Assembly: GCA_003220345.1 (NCBI GenBank)
Contig: QHSC01000081.1
Location: forward strand, 1-48,956
Direction: 5' to 3'
DNA: 48,956 nt
Source: Candidatus Rokuibacteriota bacterium
GTDB lineage: Bacteria; Methylomirabilota; Methylomirabilia; Rokubacteriales; CSP1-6
A program made the position numbers and the translations under genes. A model generated the notes under the pieces. It saw nothing but the letters and a program-made list of their open reading frames with translations. It was not told the DNA's origin and did no database searches. Every line of letters starts with the position of its first letter. Position 1 is the first letter of the stretch. Positions 16,028 to 23,796 of the stretch are shown here, piece after piece.

Positions 16028-16077
16028 GCAGGCGGCTCAAAAAGGTCCATGCGAGGCGGCCTTTTTCAGCAGCCTGC
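16028..16077. repeat. 50-bp palindrome abutting the SDR stop codon, possible terminator
   Basis: Arms GCAGGCGGCTCAAAAAGG and CCTTTTTCAGCAGCCTGC pair with three mismatches around a short loop. On the minus strand the hairpin directly follows the SDR stop codon, and the T-run within it could aid termination. Such TGCTGAAAAAGG palindromes are typical of dispersed intergenic elements. Confidence 0.6.
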
Positions 16078-16820
16078 TACACGGCGAGCCAGCCGCCGTC
16101 CACAACCAGCTCCGTCCCCGTGATGTACGAGGCCTCGTCAGAGGCGAGGAAGAGCACGGCGTAGGCGACCTCCTCCACGCGACCCTCGCGCCGCATGGGC
16201 ACGCCCTGGAGCATCTTCTCGCGGAAGGCGGGATCGGCGGTGGCCTTCGAGGTGCTCATGGCCGGCATGACGCCCGGATGCACGGAGTTCACCCGGATGC
16301 CGCTCCGGGCGTACTGCACGGCCGCCGACTTGGTCATGAGCCGCACCGCGCCCTTGGAGGCGTTGTAGGCCATGTGGATCCCCTTCTGCCCCACGAAGCC
16401 AGAAACCGACGAGATGTTCACGATGGCCCCGCGGCCCGCCTTCTCCATGAGAGGAATGGCGTGCTTCATCCCGAGGAAGACGCCCTTGGCGTTGACGTCC
16501 ATGAGCCGGTCCCACGCCGACACGCTCAGGGTATCCGGATCGAAGGTGCCGCTGATCCCCGCGTTGTTCACGAGGATGTCCAGCTTGCCGAAGCTCGACA
16601 GGGTGGCCGCGATCGCCTCCTGCCATGCCGCCTCGCTCGTCACGTCGAGGCGCACGAACCGTCCGGCGTCGCCCAGGCCGTCCGCCACCTTCCGGCCTTC
16701 GGCCTCGAGCACATCGGCCACCACCACCTTGGCGCCTTCCTTGGCGAAGATGCTCGCCTCGCTCTGTCCCATGCCCCGCGCCCCGCCCGTGATCAGCGCC
16801 ACCTTGCCACCCAGTCTCAT
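16077..16820 (-). CDS. SDR-family NAD(P)-dependent oxidoreductase
   Basis: This 247-aa classical short-chain dehydrogenase has the dinucleotide motif TGGARGMGQ at residues 12-20, LDVT near residue 60, NNAG near 87, catalytic Ser in NISSVSG and the YxxxK pair in YNASK, and a C-terminal ITGTELVVDGGW. An Asp at the end of beta-2 (VVVADV) suggests NAD(H) preference. The ATG at 16820 follows a GGGAG site. It lies 68 bp downstream of the kinase gene on the same strand, and a palindrome starts at its stop codon. Its substrate is not evident. Confidence 0.88.
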   Translation of the reverse strand: MRLGGKVALITGGARGMGQSEASIFAKEGAKVVVADVLEAEGRKVADGLGDAGRFVRLDVTSEAAWQEAIAATLSSFGKLDILVNNAGISGTFDPDTLSVSAWDRLMDVNAKGVFLGMKHAIPLMEKAGRGAIVNISSVSGFVGQKGIHMAYNASKGAVRLMTKSAAVQYARSGIRVNSVHPGVMPAMSTSKATADPAFREKMLQGVPMRREGRVEEVAYAVLFLASDEASYITGTELVVDGGWLAV

Positions 16821-16888
16821 CTCAATCTCCCTTCGAGATCCGTTGTACCGATAGGTTGCGGAAACGTGATCGCCCCTGGCCCACGCTT

Positions 16889-19147
16889 CTACGGCGCCGC
16901 AGCGGGGATCGCCAGAAAAAACACGCTGCCCTTGCCGATCTCCGACTGTGCCCACGCCCGGCCGCCGTGGCGCTCCGCCACCTTGCGTACGATGGCCAGA
17001 CCGACGCCCGTGCCCGGATATTCTTCCTGGAGGTGCAGGCGCTCGAAGATGCCGAAGATCCGGTCATGGTACTGCATGTCGAAGCCCACGCCACGATCAG
17101 CCACCGCGATCACGACATCGTCTCCCTCTCGCGATGAGCGGACGGCGATGCTCCCGCCACGCCGCGGGCTGAACTTGACGGCATTGGAGAGGAGGTTGGC
17201 CAGCGCCTCTCGTAGGCCTTCCCTCTCTCCCGTGACCTCGGCAACCGCCAGGTCTTCCGTCACCGTCAATTCACGCTCCCGAAGCTCGGCCGCGTGAGCC
17301 TCGAGGAGCTGATCCAGGAGCGGCTTCAGGAGCACCGGTCTCCTTTCGAGCGCGTGGTGCTCGATCCGCGAATAGCGGAGGAGGTCGTCGATGAGCTGCC
17401 CCATCTGACCGGCCGAGCTCCGGATCGTCGCGAGATACCGCCGTCCCGTGTCGTCGAGGCGATCCCCGTACTCCTCCTCCACCGTGTGCGCGTATCCCGC
17501 CACGGCCCGCAGCGGGGTCTTGAGATCGTGCGACACCATGGAGGCGAAGGCGTCGAGCTCGCGGTTGGCCGCTTCGAGCTCGCGGGTGCGCTCCTGCACC
17601 CGTTGCTCGAGCTCGGCGGCCTGCCGCGCGACCTGCTCGTGGAGCCGCGCCTGCGTGATCGCGATGGCAAGCTGAGTCGCTACTTCCTGCGCGATCGTGA
17701 CTTGCTCGGGGGGAAAGTCTGCCCGCTCTCCGCCAATGCTGACCGATCCGATGAGCTCACCACCCACCCTCATGGGGACGACCATGTACGCCTGCACGCC
17801 CGAGGCAAGGAGGGCATCGGCGTGGGGGCTCGAAGGCAGCGCATGCACGTCGATCACCTGTGGCTCGCCCCTCCGCAAGGCTCCGATGTCCCCGGCGAAC
17901 GACAACGGGTAGCGGACGCCGGGTCCGAGATGCATGCGGTGGCGTCCGACCGCGGCCAGCCACTCGACTTCCCCCGTCTCGAGGTCGAACAGGTTCACGA
18001 TGGCTCGAGGCACACCGAGCAGGTCCCTCAGCCGTCCGAGCACCGCCTCCGCGATGGCCACCGGCGCCTGCTCGGTGATCACGGCGCGGTCGATCTCGTG
18101 CAGGATTCGCAGGCGCTCCGCCTGCTTGGCGAGCACCTCCCGCGCCAGGGCATTGTGAATGGCGATGGCCGCCTGATCGGCGAAGGTCTGCAGGAGCGCG
18201 ATGTCCTCCGCGGTGAAGATCCGAGGCGTAGGGCTGCCCACGGAAAGCACGCCGATGACCTCGCCTCCCACCCGCAGGGGTACCGCGAGGCCGGCGATGA
18301 TGCCGACCCTGACGTTCCGCTCGCGAATCTCGGGGCTGAGCTGGAAGCGGTCATCGCTGCGGATATCGCTGGTCCACATGGGACGCCCCTCGATGGCCGC
18401 CCGCCCGACGAGCCCGATGCCCGCGGGCACGACTTCACCGGCTCCCCCATATTCCTTGGCGAGACCTCCCAGGGCGAGGGCCCCCAGCATCCCGTCAGGC
18501 CGAGAGAGCCGGATGGCCGAGCTGTGCACGCCCAGCAGCCCCAGCACGCCTTCCGCGATCCGATCACTCACGGTGGCCAGATCCAGGGTCTCGCTGATGA
18601 GTCGGCCGACGCGAGCCAGCGCGAAGGCCTCGTGCTGCTGCTGCACGAGCTCGGCCCGACCTCGCGCGTTTTCGAAGAGGAGAACGGCCTGGTCGCCGAA
18701 GACGGACAGAAGGGCGAGCTCCTGATCCGTATAGCGCCGCCCCGCCCAGTCGGCGAGCACGAGGGTGCCCACCACCTGCACGCCCGCGCGGAGAGGCACG
18801 GCGGCAAGCGCGGCCGCACCCTCGCTTGCGGTCAGCGCGGAGGGCTCGACAGAAAGGTCCGGCTCGGCGAAGACGTCCGGCGTACAGATCGCCCGGCGCT
18901 CTCGGACCGCGCGGCCGCTCATGGCGATATCGGCGCTGGTGGCGCCACCGTGCGGCGTCTTCGCATCACCCTCACCGGCCGCGGCCACACGGGTGAAGGT
19001 TTCCCCGTCAGGATCGAGCCGGTACAGATGGGCACGGCGGCCGCCGAGGAGCCGAAGCGCCGTGGCGAGGATCCGCTCGGCAGCCGGGGCGAAGTCGAGA
19101 GCACCCGACGGCTCGCCCCGCGGAGCGAGGTTGGAAGGGAGCTCCAT
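16889..19147 (-). CDS. Soluble sensor histidine kinase with three GAF domains
   Basis: This 752-aa protein has three GAF-type sensory domains (about 20-160, 175-325 and 345-490), a coiled coil (about 495-530), a HisKA domain with phospho-acceptor in SHDLKTPLRAVAGY, and a HATPase domain with N box NLLSNAVKFSP, G1 DRGVGF and G2 GTGVGLAIVRKV. It has no membrane segment or signal peptide, so it senses a cytoplasmic signal. The first GAF has a CTPDVFAEPDL stretch typical of the family. No response regulator gene is adjacent. The ATG start has a -10 box 6 nt upstream and no ribosome binding site. Confidence 0.92.
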   Translation of the reverse strand: MELPSNLAPRGEPSGALDFAPAAERILATALRLLGGRRAHLYRLDPDGETFTRVAAAGEGDAKTPHGGATSADIAMSGRAVRERRAICTPDVFAEPDLSVEPSALTASEGAAALAAVPLRAGVQVVGTLVLADWAGRRYTDQELALLSVFGDQAVLLFENARGRAELVQQQHEAFALARVGRLISETLDLATVSDRIAEGVLGLLGVHSSAIRLSRPDGMLGALALGGLAKEYGGAGEVVPAGIGLVGRAAIEGRPMWTSDIRSDDRFQLSPEIRERNVRVGIIAGLAVPLRVGGEVIGVLSVGSPTPRIFTAEDIALLQTFADQAAIAIHNALAREVLAKQAERLRILHEIDRAVITEQAPVAIAEAVLGRLRDLLGVPRAIVNLFDLETGEVEWLAAVGRHRMHLGPGVRYPLSFAGDIGALRRGEPQVIDVHALPSSPHADALLASGVQAYMVVPMRVGGELIGSVSIGGERADFPPEQVTIAQEVATQLAIAITQARLHEQVARQAAELEQRVQERTRELEAANRELDAFASMVSHDLKTPLRAVAGYAHTVEEEYGDRLDDTGRRYLATIRSSAGQMGQLIDDLLRYSRIEHHALERRPVLLKPLLDQLLEAHAAELRERELTVTEDLAVAEVTGEREGLREALANLLSNAVKFSPRRGGSIAVRSSREGDDVVIAVADRGVGFDMQYHDRIFGIFERLHLQEEYPGTGVGLAIVRKVAERHGGRAWAQSEIGKGSVFFLAIPAAAP

Positions 19148-19153
19148 GATTCG

Positions 19154-19183
19154 AGGTTAGAGGAGCGCTTTCGGCAAAGTCAA
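19154..19183 (-). promoter_or_regulatory. Candidate promoter of the histidine kinase gene
   Basis: TTGACT (19183-19178), an 18-bp spacer and TAACCT (19159-19154) on the minus strand. The kinase ATG lies 6 nt further on, so the message would be leaderless. Confidence 0.45.
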
Positions 19184-19221
19184 TGAAAGGAAACGCCCCG
19201 GCCGAGCGTCCGGCCGGGGCG
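19180..19221 (-). terminator. Rho-independent terminator of the Tim44-like gene
   Basis: On the minus strand, just after the Tim44-like stop, CGCCCCGGCCGG pairs with the matching arm (19194-19221), forming a very GC-rich stem, followed by a TTTCCTTTC pyrimidine tract. It overlaps the kinase promoter at 19154-19183. Confidence 0.75.
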
Positions 19222-19248
19222 TGAGAGATCCCGTGAACGATGCCGTGG

Positions 19249-20181
19249 CTAGGCCTGCTGGATGGCGCTGAGCCTCCAGGCATTGGGTCCCACCGGCCGG
19301 GTGAAGGTCCAGTACTCCTCGAACTTGACGGGCTCGCTGCGACTGCCGTCGACCACCTGACCCGAGCTCTCCTCGACGGTGTAGTCGAGCAGGCTCGCCA
19401 GGAAGCACACGGTGAGAAAGTCCTGGCCACCCTCCTGCCAGGCCTCCGTCGGGGTCACCGAACGCACGGCGATGTTCTCGAGGCGGTTGATCCGACCCTG
19501 TGCGCGGAGACGGTCGCAGTCCTTCTGCAGGATATCGGCCATGTCCGGCGTGAGCACGGCGGAGGCGCTGCGCATGTCACGCTGCATCCACGCCGCCTGC
19601 ACCTTGAAGAAGACGTCCGAGGCCTGATCCGAGAAGCGGGCGGGATCGAAGCCGCCGTCCATCTGACGGATATAGGAGAGACCACGGTCGAGATCGCCCG
19701 ACGTCGCTGACGCCATGGGCGCCGTGGGGGCGGGCTCGTAGGCCTGCGGCTGGCTCTGCCACGACGAGCCGCCCGCGCCCTGGCCATAGGTGGGCGCCGG
19801 CTGCGCCTGCCGATTCCGGAACATGCGCCACAAGAAAAACGCGCCGCCGGCGATCAGCAAGATCTCGAGGAAGCCGATACCGCCACCCATGCCCATGCCA
19901 TGGCCGAAAAGCATGCTGCCGAGCAGGCCGCCCAGCGCGAAGCCGGCGAGCCCGCCCATGATGCCGGAGCCCCAGCCCGAGCGCTGCGGCTGCGGAGCGG
20001 GAGCGACCGGCGAGGCGGGCTGACTCGGTGAGGTCGAGGGCTTGGCGGGCGAGGAGTAGCTGCGCGTTCCTCGGCTGCCGCTCGAGCTTCCGCCACCAGC
20101 GCGGGCCCATGCCTCCGTGACAAGCAAAACTGGAGCGAGCGCCATCACGAGCAGACAAACCAACGCGAGCGATCGCCTCAT
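19249..20181 (-). CDS. Tim44-like domain membrane protein
   Basis: This 310-aa protein has a signal-anchor (about residues 1-25), then a low-complexity Ser/Pro/Gly-rich linker, a glycine-rich hydrophobic region (GGLAGFALGGLLGSMLFGHG) and a second membrane segment (LEILLIAGGAFFLW), followed by a C-terminal Tim44-like domain from about residue 160 (DGGFDPARFSDQASDVFFKVQAAWMQRDM to the SAIQQA end). The bacterial members are of unknown role, perhaps in membrane protein or envelope biogenesis. An AAGGAG site precedes the ATG. A strong hairpin follows the stop. Sua5 lies upstream on the same strand by 92 bp. Confidence 0.85.
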   Translation of the reverse strand: MRRSLALVCLLVMALAPVLLVTEAWARAGGGSSSGSRGTRSYSSPAKPSTSPSQPASPVAPAPQPQRSGWGSGIMGGLAGFALGGLLGSMLFGHGMGMGGGIGFLEILLIAGGAFFLWRMFRNRQAQPAPTYGQGAGGSSWQSQPQAYEPAPTAPMASATSGDLDRGLSYIRQMDGGFDPARFSDQASDVFFKVQAAWMQRDMRSASAVLTPDMADILQKDCDRLRAQGRINRLENIAVRSVTPTEAWQEGGQDFLTVCFLASLLDYTVEESSGQVVDGSRSEPVKFEEYWTFTRPVGPNAWRLSAIQQA

Positions 20182-20273
20182 GGAGGTCTCCTTCTTAGGG
20201 GGTGTCTCTTGCCAGGCCCCGCACCACTCACGGTGCCTCGGCCCCAGTATAGACGATAGACAGGGCGTCTGCG

Positions 20274-21275
20274 TCAAGAGGGCGCGGCGGCCCGCCTCAG
20301 TCTGTCCATGATGGTCCGGCCGAGACCCCGCTCTGGAACGGCCTCCACGACGATGATCTCGACCCCGGCGGTATCGAGCTCACGAAGAAGCGCAAAGAGA
20401 TCACGGGCATAGGCAACCAGATCGGCGGGCATGACACGGACGGTGAGTCGGGGGCGCTCAAGGGTTATGAGACGCTGACTCACGAGGGCAACGGGGCGGC
20501 CGGCCGCGAGCCACGGCTGAACGGCCGTCTCGCCGGCGCCAGGATCGACGAGGACGACTTCCGCGCGCGGGGCATAGTGACGATAGCGCAGGCCGGGCGA
20601 TCGGCCCGCCGCCTCGTGGTCCGCGCCCGCGACGACGCGCACAGGGCCAAGGGCCTCCCGGAGCGCTTCGAGTGGAACGCCGCCGGGTCTCAGGAGCAGC
20701 GGGGACTCGCCCGTCATGTCCAGCACGGTCGACTCGACGCCGACCGGCGTGGGCCCGCCGTCCAGGATCAACTCGATGCGCCCGTCGAGATCGTCGCGCA
20801 CATGCCCCGCGCGGGTGGGGCTGGGCCGACCGGAGCGGTTCGCCGAGGGGGCAGCGATGGGCACGCCCGCGGCCTCGATGAGCGCCCACGCCACCGGATG
20901 ATCCGGAACCCGCACGGCCACGGTGTCGAGGCCACCCGTCGTGACCAGAGGCACGGCGGCGGCGCGAGGCAGCACCAGGGTCAGGGGGCCGGGCCAGAAC
21001 CGGGCCGCGACGTCGCGGGCCCGCGTGCTCACGTCAGCAGCCACGGTCGCGAGCTGCGCGGCCTCGGCGAGGTGGACGATGAGGGGATTCCCGCGCGGGC
21101 GATCCTTGGCCTCGAAGATACGCAGGACGGCGGGCTCGGACAGGGCATTGGCCCCGAGCCCGTACACGGTCTCGGTGGGAAAGGCCACGAGTCCGTGGGC
21201 CCGGATCACATCCGCCGCGCGGCGGATGCCCGCCTCGTCGGCTTGGAGAAGCTCGGTCCGCACGGGAGCATTCAC
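20274..21275 (-). CDS. L-threonylcarbamoyladenylate synthase, Sua5 type
   Basis: This 333-aa protein makes threonylcarbamoyl-AMP from threonine, bicarbonate and ATP for the t6A modification of tRNA. The TsaC/YrdC domain shows FPTETVYGLGA, KDRPRGNPLIVHL and SANRSGRPSPT. Behind it lies the Sua5 extension opening with GLRYRHYAP, so this is the long form. I chose GTG at 21275, since its N-terminus fits the family length and a TATCCT box lies 6 nt upstream; an ATG at 21326 is the alternative but carries no ribosome binding site. No t6A partner genes are nearby. Confidence 0.9.
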   Translation of the reverse strand: MNAPVRTELLQADEAGIRRAADVIRAHGLVAFPTETVYGLGANALSEPAVLRIFEAKDRPRGNPLIVHLAEAAQLATVAADVSTRARDVAARFWPGPLTLVLPRAAAVPLVTTGGLDTVAVRVPDHPVAWALIEAAGVPIAAPSANRSGRPSPTRAGHVRDDLDGRIELILDGGPTPVGVESTVLDMTGESPLLLRPGGVPLEALREALGPVRVVAGADHEAAGRSPGLRYRHYAPRAEVVLVDPGAGETAVQPWLAAGRPVALVSQRLITLERPRLTVRVMPADLVAYARDLFALLRELDTAGVEIIVVEAVPERGLGRTIMDRLRRAAAPS

Positions 21276-21302
21276 GCTGACAGGATAGCCGACAAGCAGC
21301 GC

Positions 21303-21331
21303 TTGACAGCCGTCCCCTTGCGCCATAGCGT
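21303..21331 (+). promoter_or_regulatory. Candidate promoter of the ComEA-like gene
   Basis: A perfect TTGACA at 21303-21308, a 17-bp spacer and TAGCGT at 21326-21331, 21 nt before the ATG at 21353, which has an AAGGAGG site. Confidence 0.45.
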
Positions 21332-21352
21332 GCCGCGGCAAGGAGGACACAC

Positions 21353-21700
21353 ATGCTCAACCGACTGGTCACGCTGCTCGCGGTCGCGGTGATTGCCGGG
21401 GGTCTCCTGAGCGCCCCGGACGCTTGGGCCCAGGCCAAGAAGAGTGCTCCTGCCACTGCCCCGGCCAAGGCTGACACCAAGGCCGAGGAAAAGAAAAGCG
21501 GACTCCTCGATCTCAACACGGCCTCGGCCGATGAGCTGAAGGCGCTGCCGGGCATCGGGGAGGCCTACTCGAAGAAGATCATCGAGAACCGCCCGTACAA
21601 GCGAAAGGACGAGCTGGTCTCGAAGAAGATCGTGCCCAAGTCGACCTACGAGGGCATCAAGGACCAGATCATCGCCAAGCAGGCCACCAGCAAGAAATAA
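21353..21700 (+). CDS. Exported ComEA-like helix-hairpin-helix protein
   Basis: This 115-aa protein has a signal peptide (cleavage near residue 26 after DAWA), a Lys/Ala-rich linker, and a C-terminal helix-hairpin-helix domain with [27 protein letters not shown], which is the DNA-binding segment of ComEA and related periplasmic proteins. It is shorter than ComEA and has no N-terminal SLBB domain. A role in DNA uptake is possible but not shown. A AAGGAGG site precedes the start. A 129-bp palindrome begins 6 bp after its stop. Confidence 0.82.
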   Translation: MLNRLVTLLAVAVIAGGLLSAPDAWAQAKKSAPATAPAKADTKAEEKKSGLLDLNTASADELKALPGIGEAYSKKIIENRPYKRKDELVSKKIVPKSTYEGIKDQIIAKQATSKK

Positions 21701-21706
21701 ATCCCC

Positions 21707-21835
21707 GGTACTGGGTCAAGTCGCGAGCCAGGCGAGGCGCGAGCGGGCCGGCAGCCCGAGGCGTACGTTCGTGTACGTTGAGGGCTTGCCGGCCCGCTCG
21801 CAACGAAGCATGGCGAAGCGAATTGGCCCAGTACC
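21707..21835. repeat. 129-bp near-perfect palindrome (MITE-like or large hairpin)
   Basis: Two arms of about 62 bp are reverse complements of each other with scattered mismatches. The outer ends are GGTACTGGG and CCCAGTACC, an inner block GCGAGCGGGCCGGCA is matched perfectly by TGCCGGCCCGCTCGC, and CGTACG flanks a short central TTCGTG loop. It lies between the ComEA-like stop and the leader of the ARPP-1 gene. It is shaped like a MITE or REP-type element; no target-site duplication is obvious. Confidence 0.75.
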
Positions 21836-21905
21836 CCGGAACTTTCTCCCTCCGGTCAGGTCTAAGCGTGTAAATGCCCGGCGGAAGCCGGGCCAGGAGG
21901 GAGAC

Positions 21906-22958
21906 ATGGAACCGAATCGGCGACGTTTTCTCTTCGGCTGTGGTGTGGGTGTGCTGGGAGCGGCAGCGGGCCCGGCGCGGGTGTGGGGCGAGAGTCGAGT
22001 GCGCATCCTCGACGGCTCCGTCGATCTCGGGTCGTCGCCCGTCATGAATCAGGTCAGCCCGGACTTCCAGCGCTGGATGCGCGGGGTCCGGGTCGGCCAG
22101 GCGGCGACTCACGGCGCGCTGCAGGTCTTCTGGCTCCATGCCAAGGAGCCCGCGCCACCGCTAGGCGTCCTGACGCTGGACGAGGCGCGCAAGGAGGGCT
22201 CCCTCCTCATCACCGAGCGCGCGGACGCGTCGGTGCCGGAGCTGGTCGTGGAGAACCGCGCCAAGAGCCACGTTCTCCTCCTCGCGGGCGAGATTCTCGT
22301 CGGAGGCAAGCAGAATCGCGTGCTCCGCGAGGACATCCTGCTGCCACCGCTATCCGGCCCGCGCCCCATCGGCGTGTACTGCGTGGAGCAAGGGCGCTGG
22401 AACCAGTCACGGAAGGATTTCGACAGCAAGGGCACGGTGGCCCAGCCGAGCGTGCGCCAGCAGCTTCTCGGACGCGCCAGCCAGAATCGCGTCTGGGACA
22501 GCGTGGCCAGGGCGGCGCGGGAGGCCAATCCGAGCGCGCCCCCCTCCCCGACGGGCAGCTACCAGGCCATCTACGATGACGAGAAGATCCAGACGCATCT
22601 GAAGGAGGTCGAGCGGGCCGTCCCCCCCATGCATTCAGGCGCGCACGGGGCGGCTGTCTTTGCGGGCGGGACCCTCTCCGGCCTCGATCTCTTCCACTCG
22701 CCGAGCCTCTTCACGCGCGAGTGGCCCAAGCTCCTGCGCGCGCACGCCGTCGAGGCGTACCGCCTCCCACCGCCCAAAGATTCTCCGGATGCGAGTCTCC
22801 CCGCCCAGATCGAAAAGCTCCTCGCTCAGGCAGCGCGGGCGGAGGGCGCGGTACGACGGAACGCGGGCGATGGGCTCCTCTTCGAGTTCCAGGTCGGATC
22901 GAGCCGCGGTGTCAGCCTCATCTACGATGGACGCGTCGTCCACACGGTGATCCTCTAG
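21906..22958 (+). CDS. Tat-exported protein with ARPP-1-type domain (DUF6569)
   Basis: This 350-aa protein has an N-terminal twin-arginine signal (NRRRFLFGCG) and a region of the ARPP-1/DUF6569 type, the family associated with ARG and rhodanese-phosphatase genes. The signature GEILVGGKQNRVLREDI and GVYCVEQGRWNQ are clear. Its molecular role is unknown. A GGAGGG site sits 5 nt before the ATG. The 129-bp palindrome lies upstream. There is no obvious operon partner, and the FKBP gene downstream faces it. The domain name is from memory of the family signature. Confidence 0.72.
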   Translation: MEPNRRRFLFGCGVGVLGAAAGPARVWGESRVRILDGSVDLGSSPVMNQVSPDFQRWMRGVRVGQAATHGALQVFWLHAKEPAPPLGVLTLDEARKEGSLLITERADASVPELVVENRAKSHVLLLAGEILVGGKQNRVLREDILLPPLSGPRPIGVYCVEQGRWNQSRKDFDSKGTVAQPSVRQQLLGRASQNRVWDSVARAAREANPSAPPSPTGSYQAIYDDEKIQTHLKEVERAVPPMHSGAHGAAVFAGGTLSGLDLFHSPSLFTREWPKLLRAHAVEAYRLPPPKDSPDASLPAQIEKLLAQAARAEGAVRRNAGDGLLFEFQVGSSRGVSLIYDGRVVHTVIL

Positions 22959-22989
22959 GCAGGCGACCGAAAGAGGCTGTCTCTTCTCC

Positions 22990-23014
22990 CACCCCTCTCC
23001 CCAGGAGAGGGGTG
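22990..23014. repeat. CCCTCTCCCC-type hairpin, short copy of dispersed family
   Basis: CACCCCTCTCCCC pairs with the following GGAGAGGGGTG to form a hairpin between the convergent ARPP-1 and FKBP genes. It shares the CCCTCTCCCC core with the longer elements at 5120, 37189 and 47174, and may act as a bidirectional terminator. Confidence 0.65.
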
Positions 23015-23036
23015 GTGAGGACCGCGATGCTTCCGT

Positions 23037-23390
23037 CTAGCCGATTCCGACGAGCTCCACCTCGAAGATCAGCGTCGCGCCGGGCGGAATGACACCGCCC
23101 GCCCCTCGATCGCCATACCCGAGATGTGCCGGAATGATGAGCTTGCGCTTGCCGCCCACCTTCATCGACGCCACGCCCTCGTCCCAGCCCTTGATCACGC
23201 GACCACGCCCGAGGAGAAAGACCAGCGGCTGCCCTCGATCATGCGAGGAGTCGAACTTCTGTCCGCTCTTGAGCCAGCCCGTGTAGTGCACGCTCACGGA
23301 GTCGCCCGCCTTGGGCTGGGCGCCCGTGCCCTCGAGGATCTCGACGTACTCGAGCCCTGTGGCCGTCTGGACAACCTGCTCTTCGGGCAT
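23037..23390 (-). CDS. FKBP-type peptidyl-prolyl cis-trans isomerase
   Basis: This 117-aa one-domain FKBP catalyses proline isomerisation in folding proteins. The fold signature is intact: [53 protein letters not shown] and [13 protein letters not shown]. It has no signal peptide, so it is cytoplasmic. The ATG at 23390 lies directly after the TAA of a small upstream ORF with no intervening base, which suggests translational coupling, since no other ribosome binding site precedes it. Confidence 0.93.
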   Translation of the reverse strand: MPEEQVVQTATGLEYVEILEGTGAQPKAGDSVSVHYTGWLKSGQKFDSSHDRGQPLVFLLGRGRVIKGWDEGVASMKVGGKRKLIIPAHLGYGDRGAGGVIPPGATLIFEVELVGIG

Positions 23391-23483
23391 TTAAGTTCTG
23401 GGGGGGAGCGGCGCCGCTCCTCCCCCAGACCCCCCCACCACCTTGATCACGTGGATCGCGTACTCGTGGATCGTGTATTCCAT
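23391..23483 (-). CDS. 30-codon small ORF directly upstream of FKBP
   Basis: From an ATG at 23483 the frame encodes a 30-residue peptide opening MEYTIHEYAIHVIKVVG and ending in a Gly/Pro-rich tail, with a TAA at 23393-23391 that abuts the FKBP ATG. A strong AGGAGGG site sits 10 nt before the start. Its GC-rich tail region (23397-23428) forms a perfect-looking hairpin on the RNA. No known family. It may be a leader peptide coupling translation to the FKBP, or a genuine microprotein with a repeated YTIHEYAIH pattern. Too short to be certain. Confidence 0.5.
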   Translation of the reverse strand: MEYTIHEYAIHVIKVVGGSGGGAAPLPPRT

Positions 23484-23522
23484 GATGGCGAGTCCCTCCT
23501 GGCCGGCATGATAGCGCGTAGA

Positions 23523-23711
23523 ATGAGGCGCGTGACGTATAGTTGCGCGTTCTGCGGCGAGGACAACGAGGTCTTCGTGGACCCGAGCGGGGGTCGACGC
23601 CAGGTTTTCACGGAGGACTGCACGGTCTGCTGCCGCCCGAACCTCATCACGCTCACCATCGAGGACGACGGCGAGGTCCTGCTCGACGCCGCCCAGGAAT
23701 ACGAGGCCTGA
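23523..23711 (+). CDS. CPXCG motif-containing cysteine-rich small protein
   Basis: This 62-aa protein has two zinc-knuckle-like cysteine pairs, YSCAFCGEDN and CTVCCRPN, separated by about 30 residues, and an acidic tail. It matches the Cys_rich_CPXG family of small putative metal-binding proteins with unknown role. The ATG at 23523 is supported by the adjacent VTYSCAFCG start. It is divergent from the small FKBP-associated ORF; the 39-bp gap carries no clear promoter. Confidence 0.75.
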   Translation: MRRVTYSCAFCGEDNEVFVDPSGGRRQVFTEDCTVCCRPNLITLTIEDDGEVLLDAAQEYEA

Positions 23712-23796
23712 GGGCGGCCGCGCGCCAATTCACGTCTCCGAAGATCCATTTCATGGCATTGTCTGCGGGACAACAATCTCGGCACGGAGGGACTCC

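Noticed and set aside
16889..19147. A paired response regulator for the histidine kinase
   Set aside because: No receiver domain gene is seen in either neighbour, so none is annotated.
23759..23773. A TTGTC-TGCGG-GACAA inverted repeat before the PEP-mutase-family gene
   Set aside because: Only 5-bp arms; too short to call an operator.
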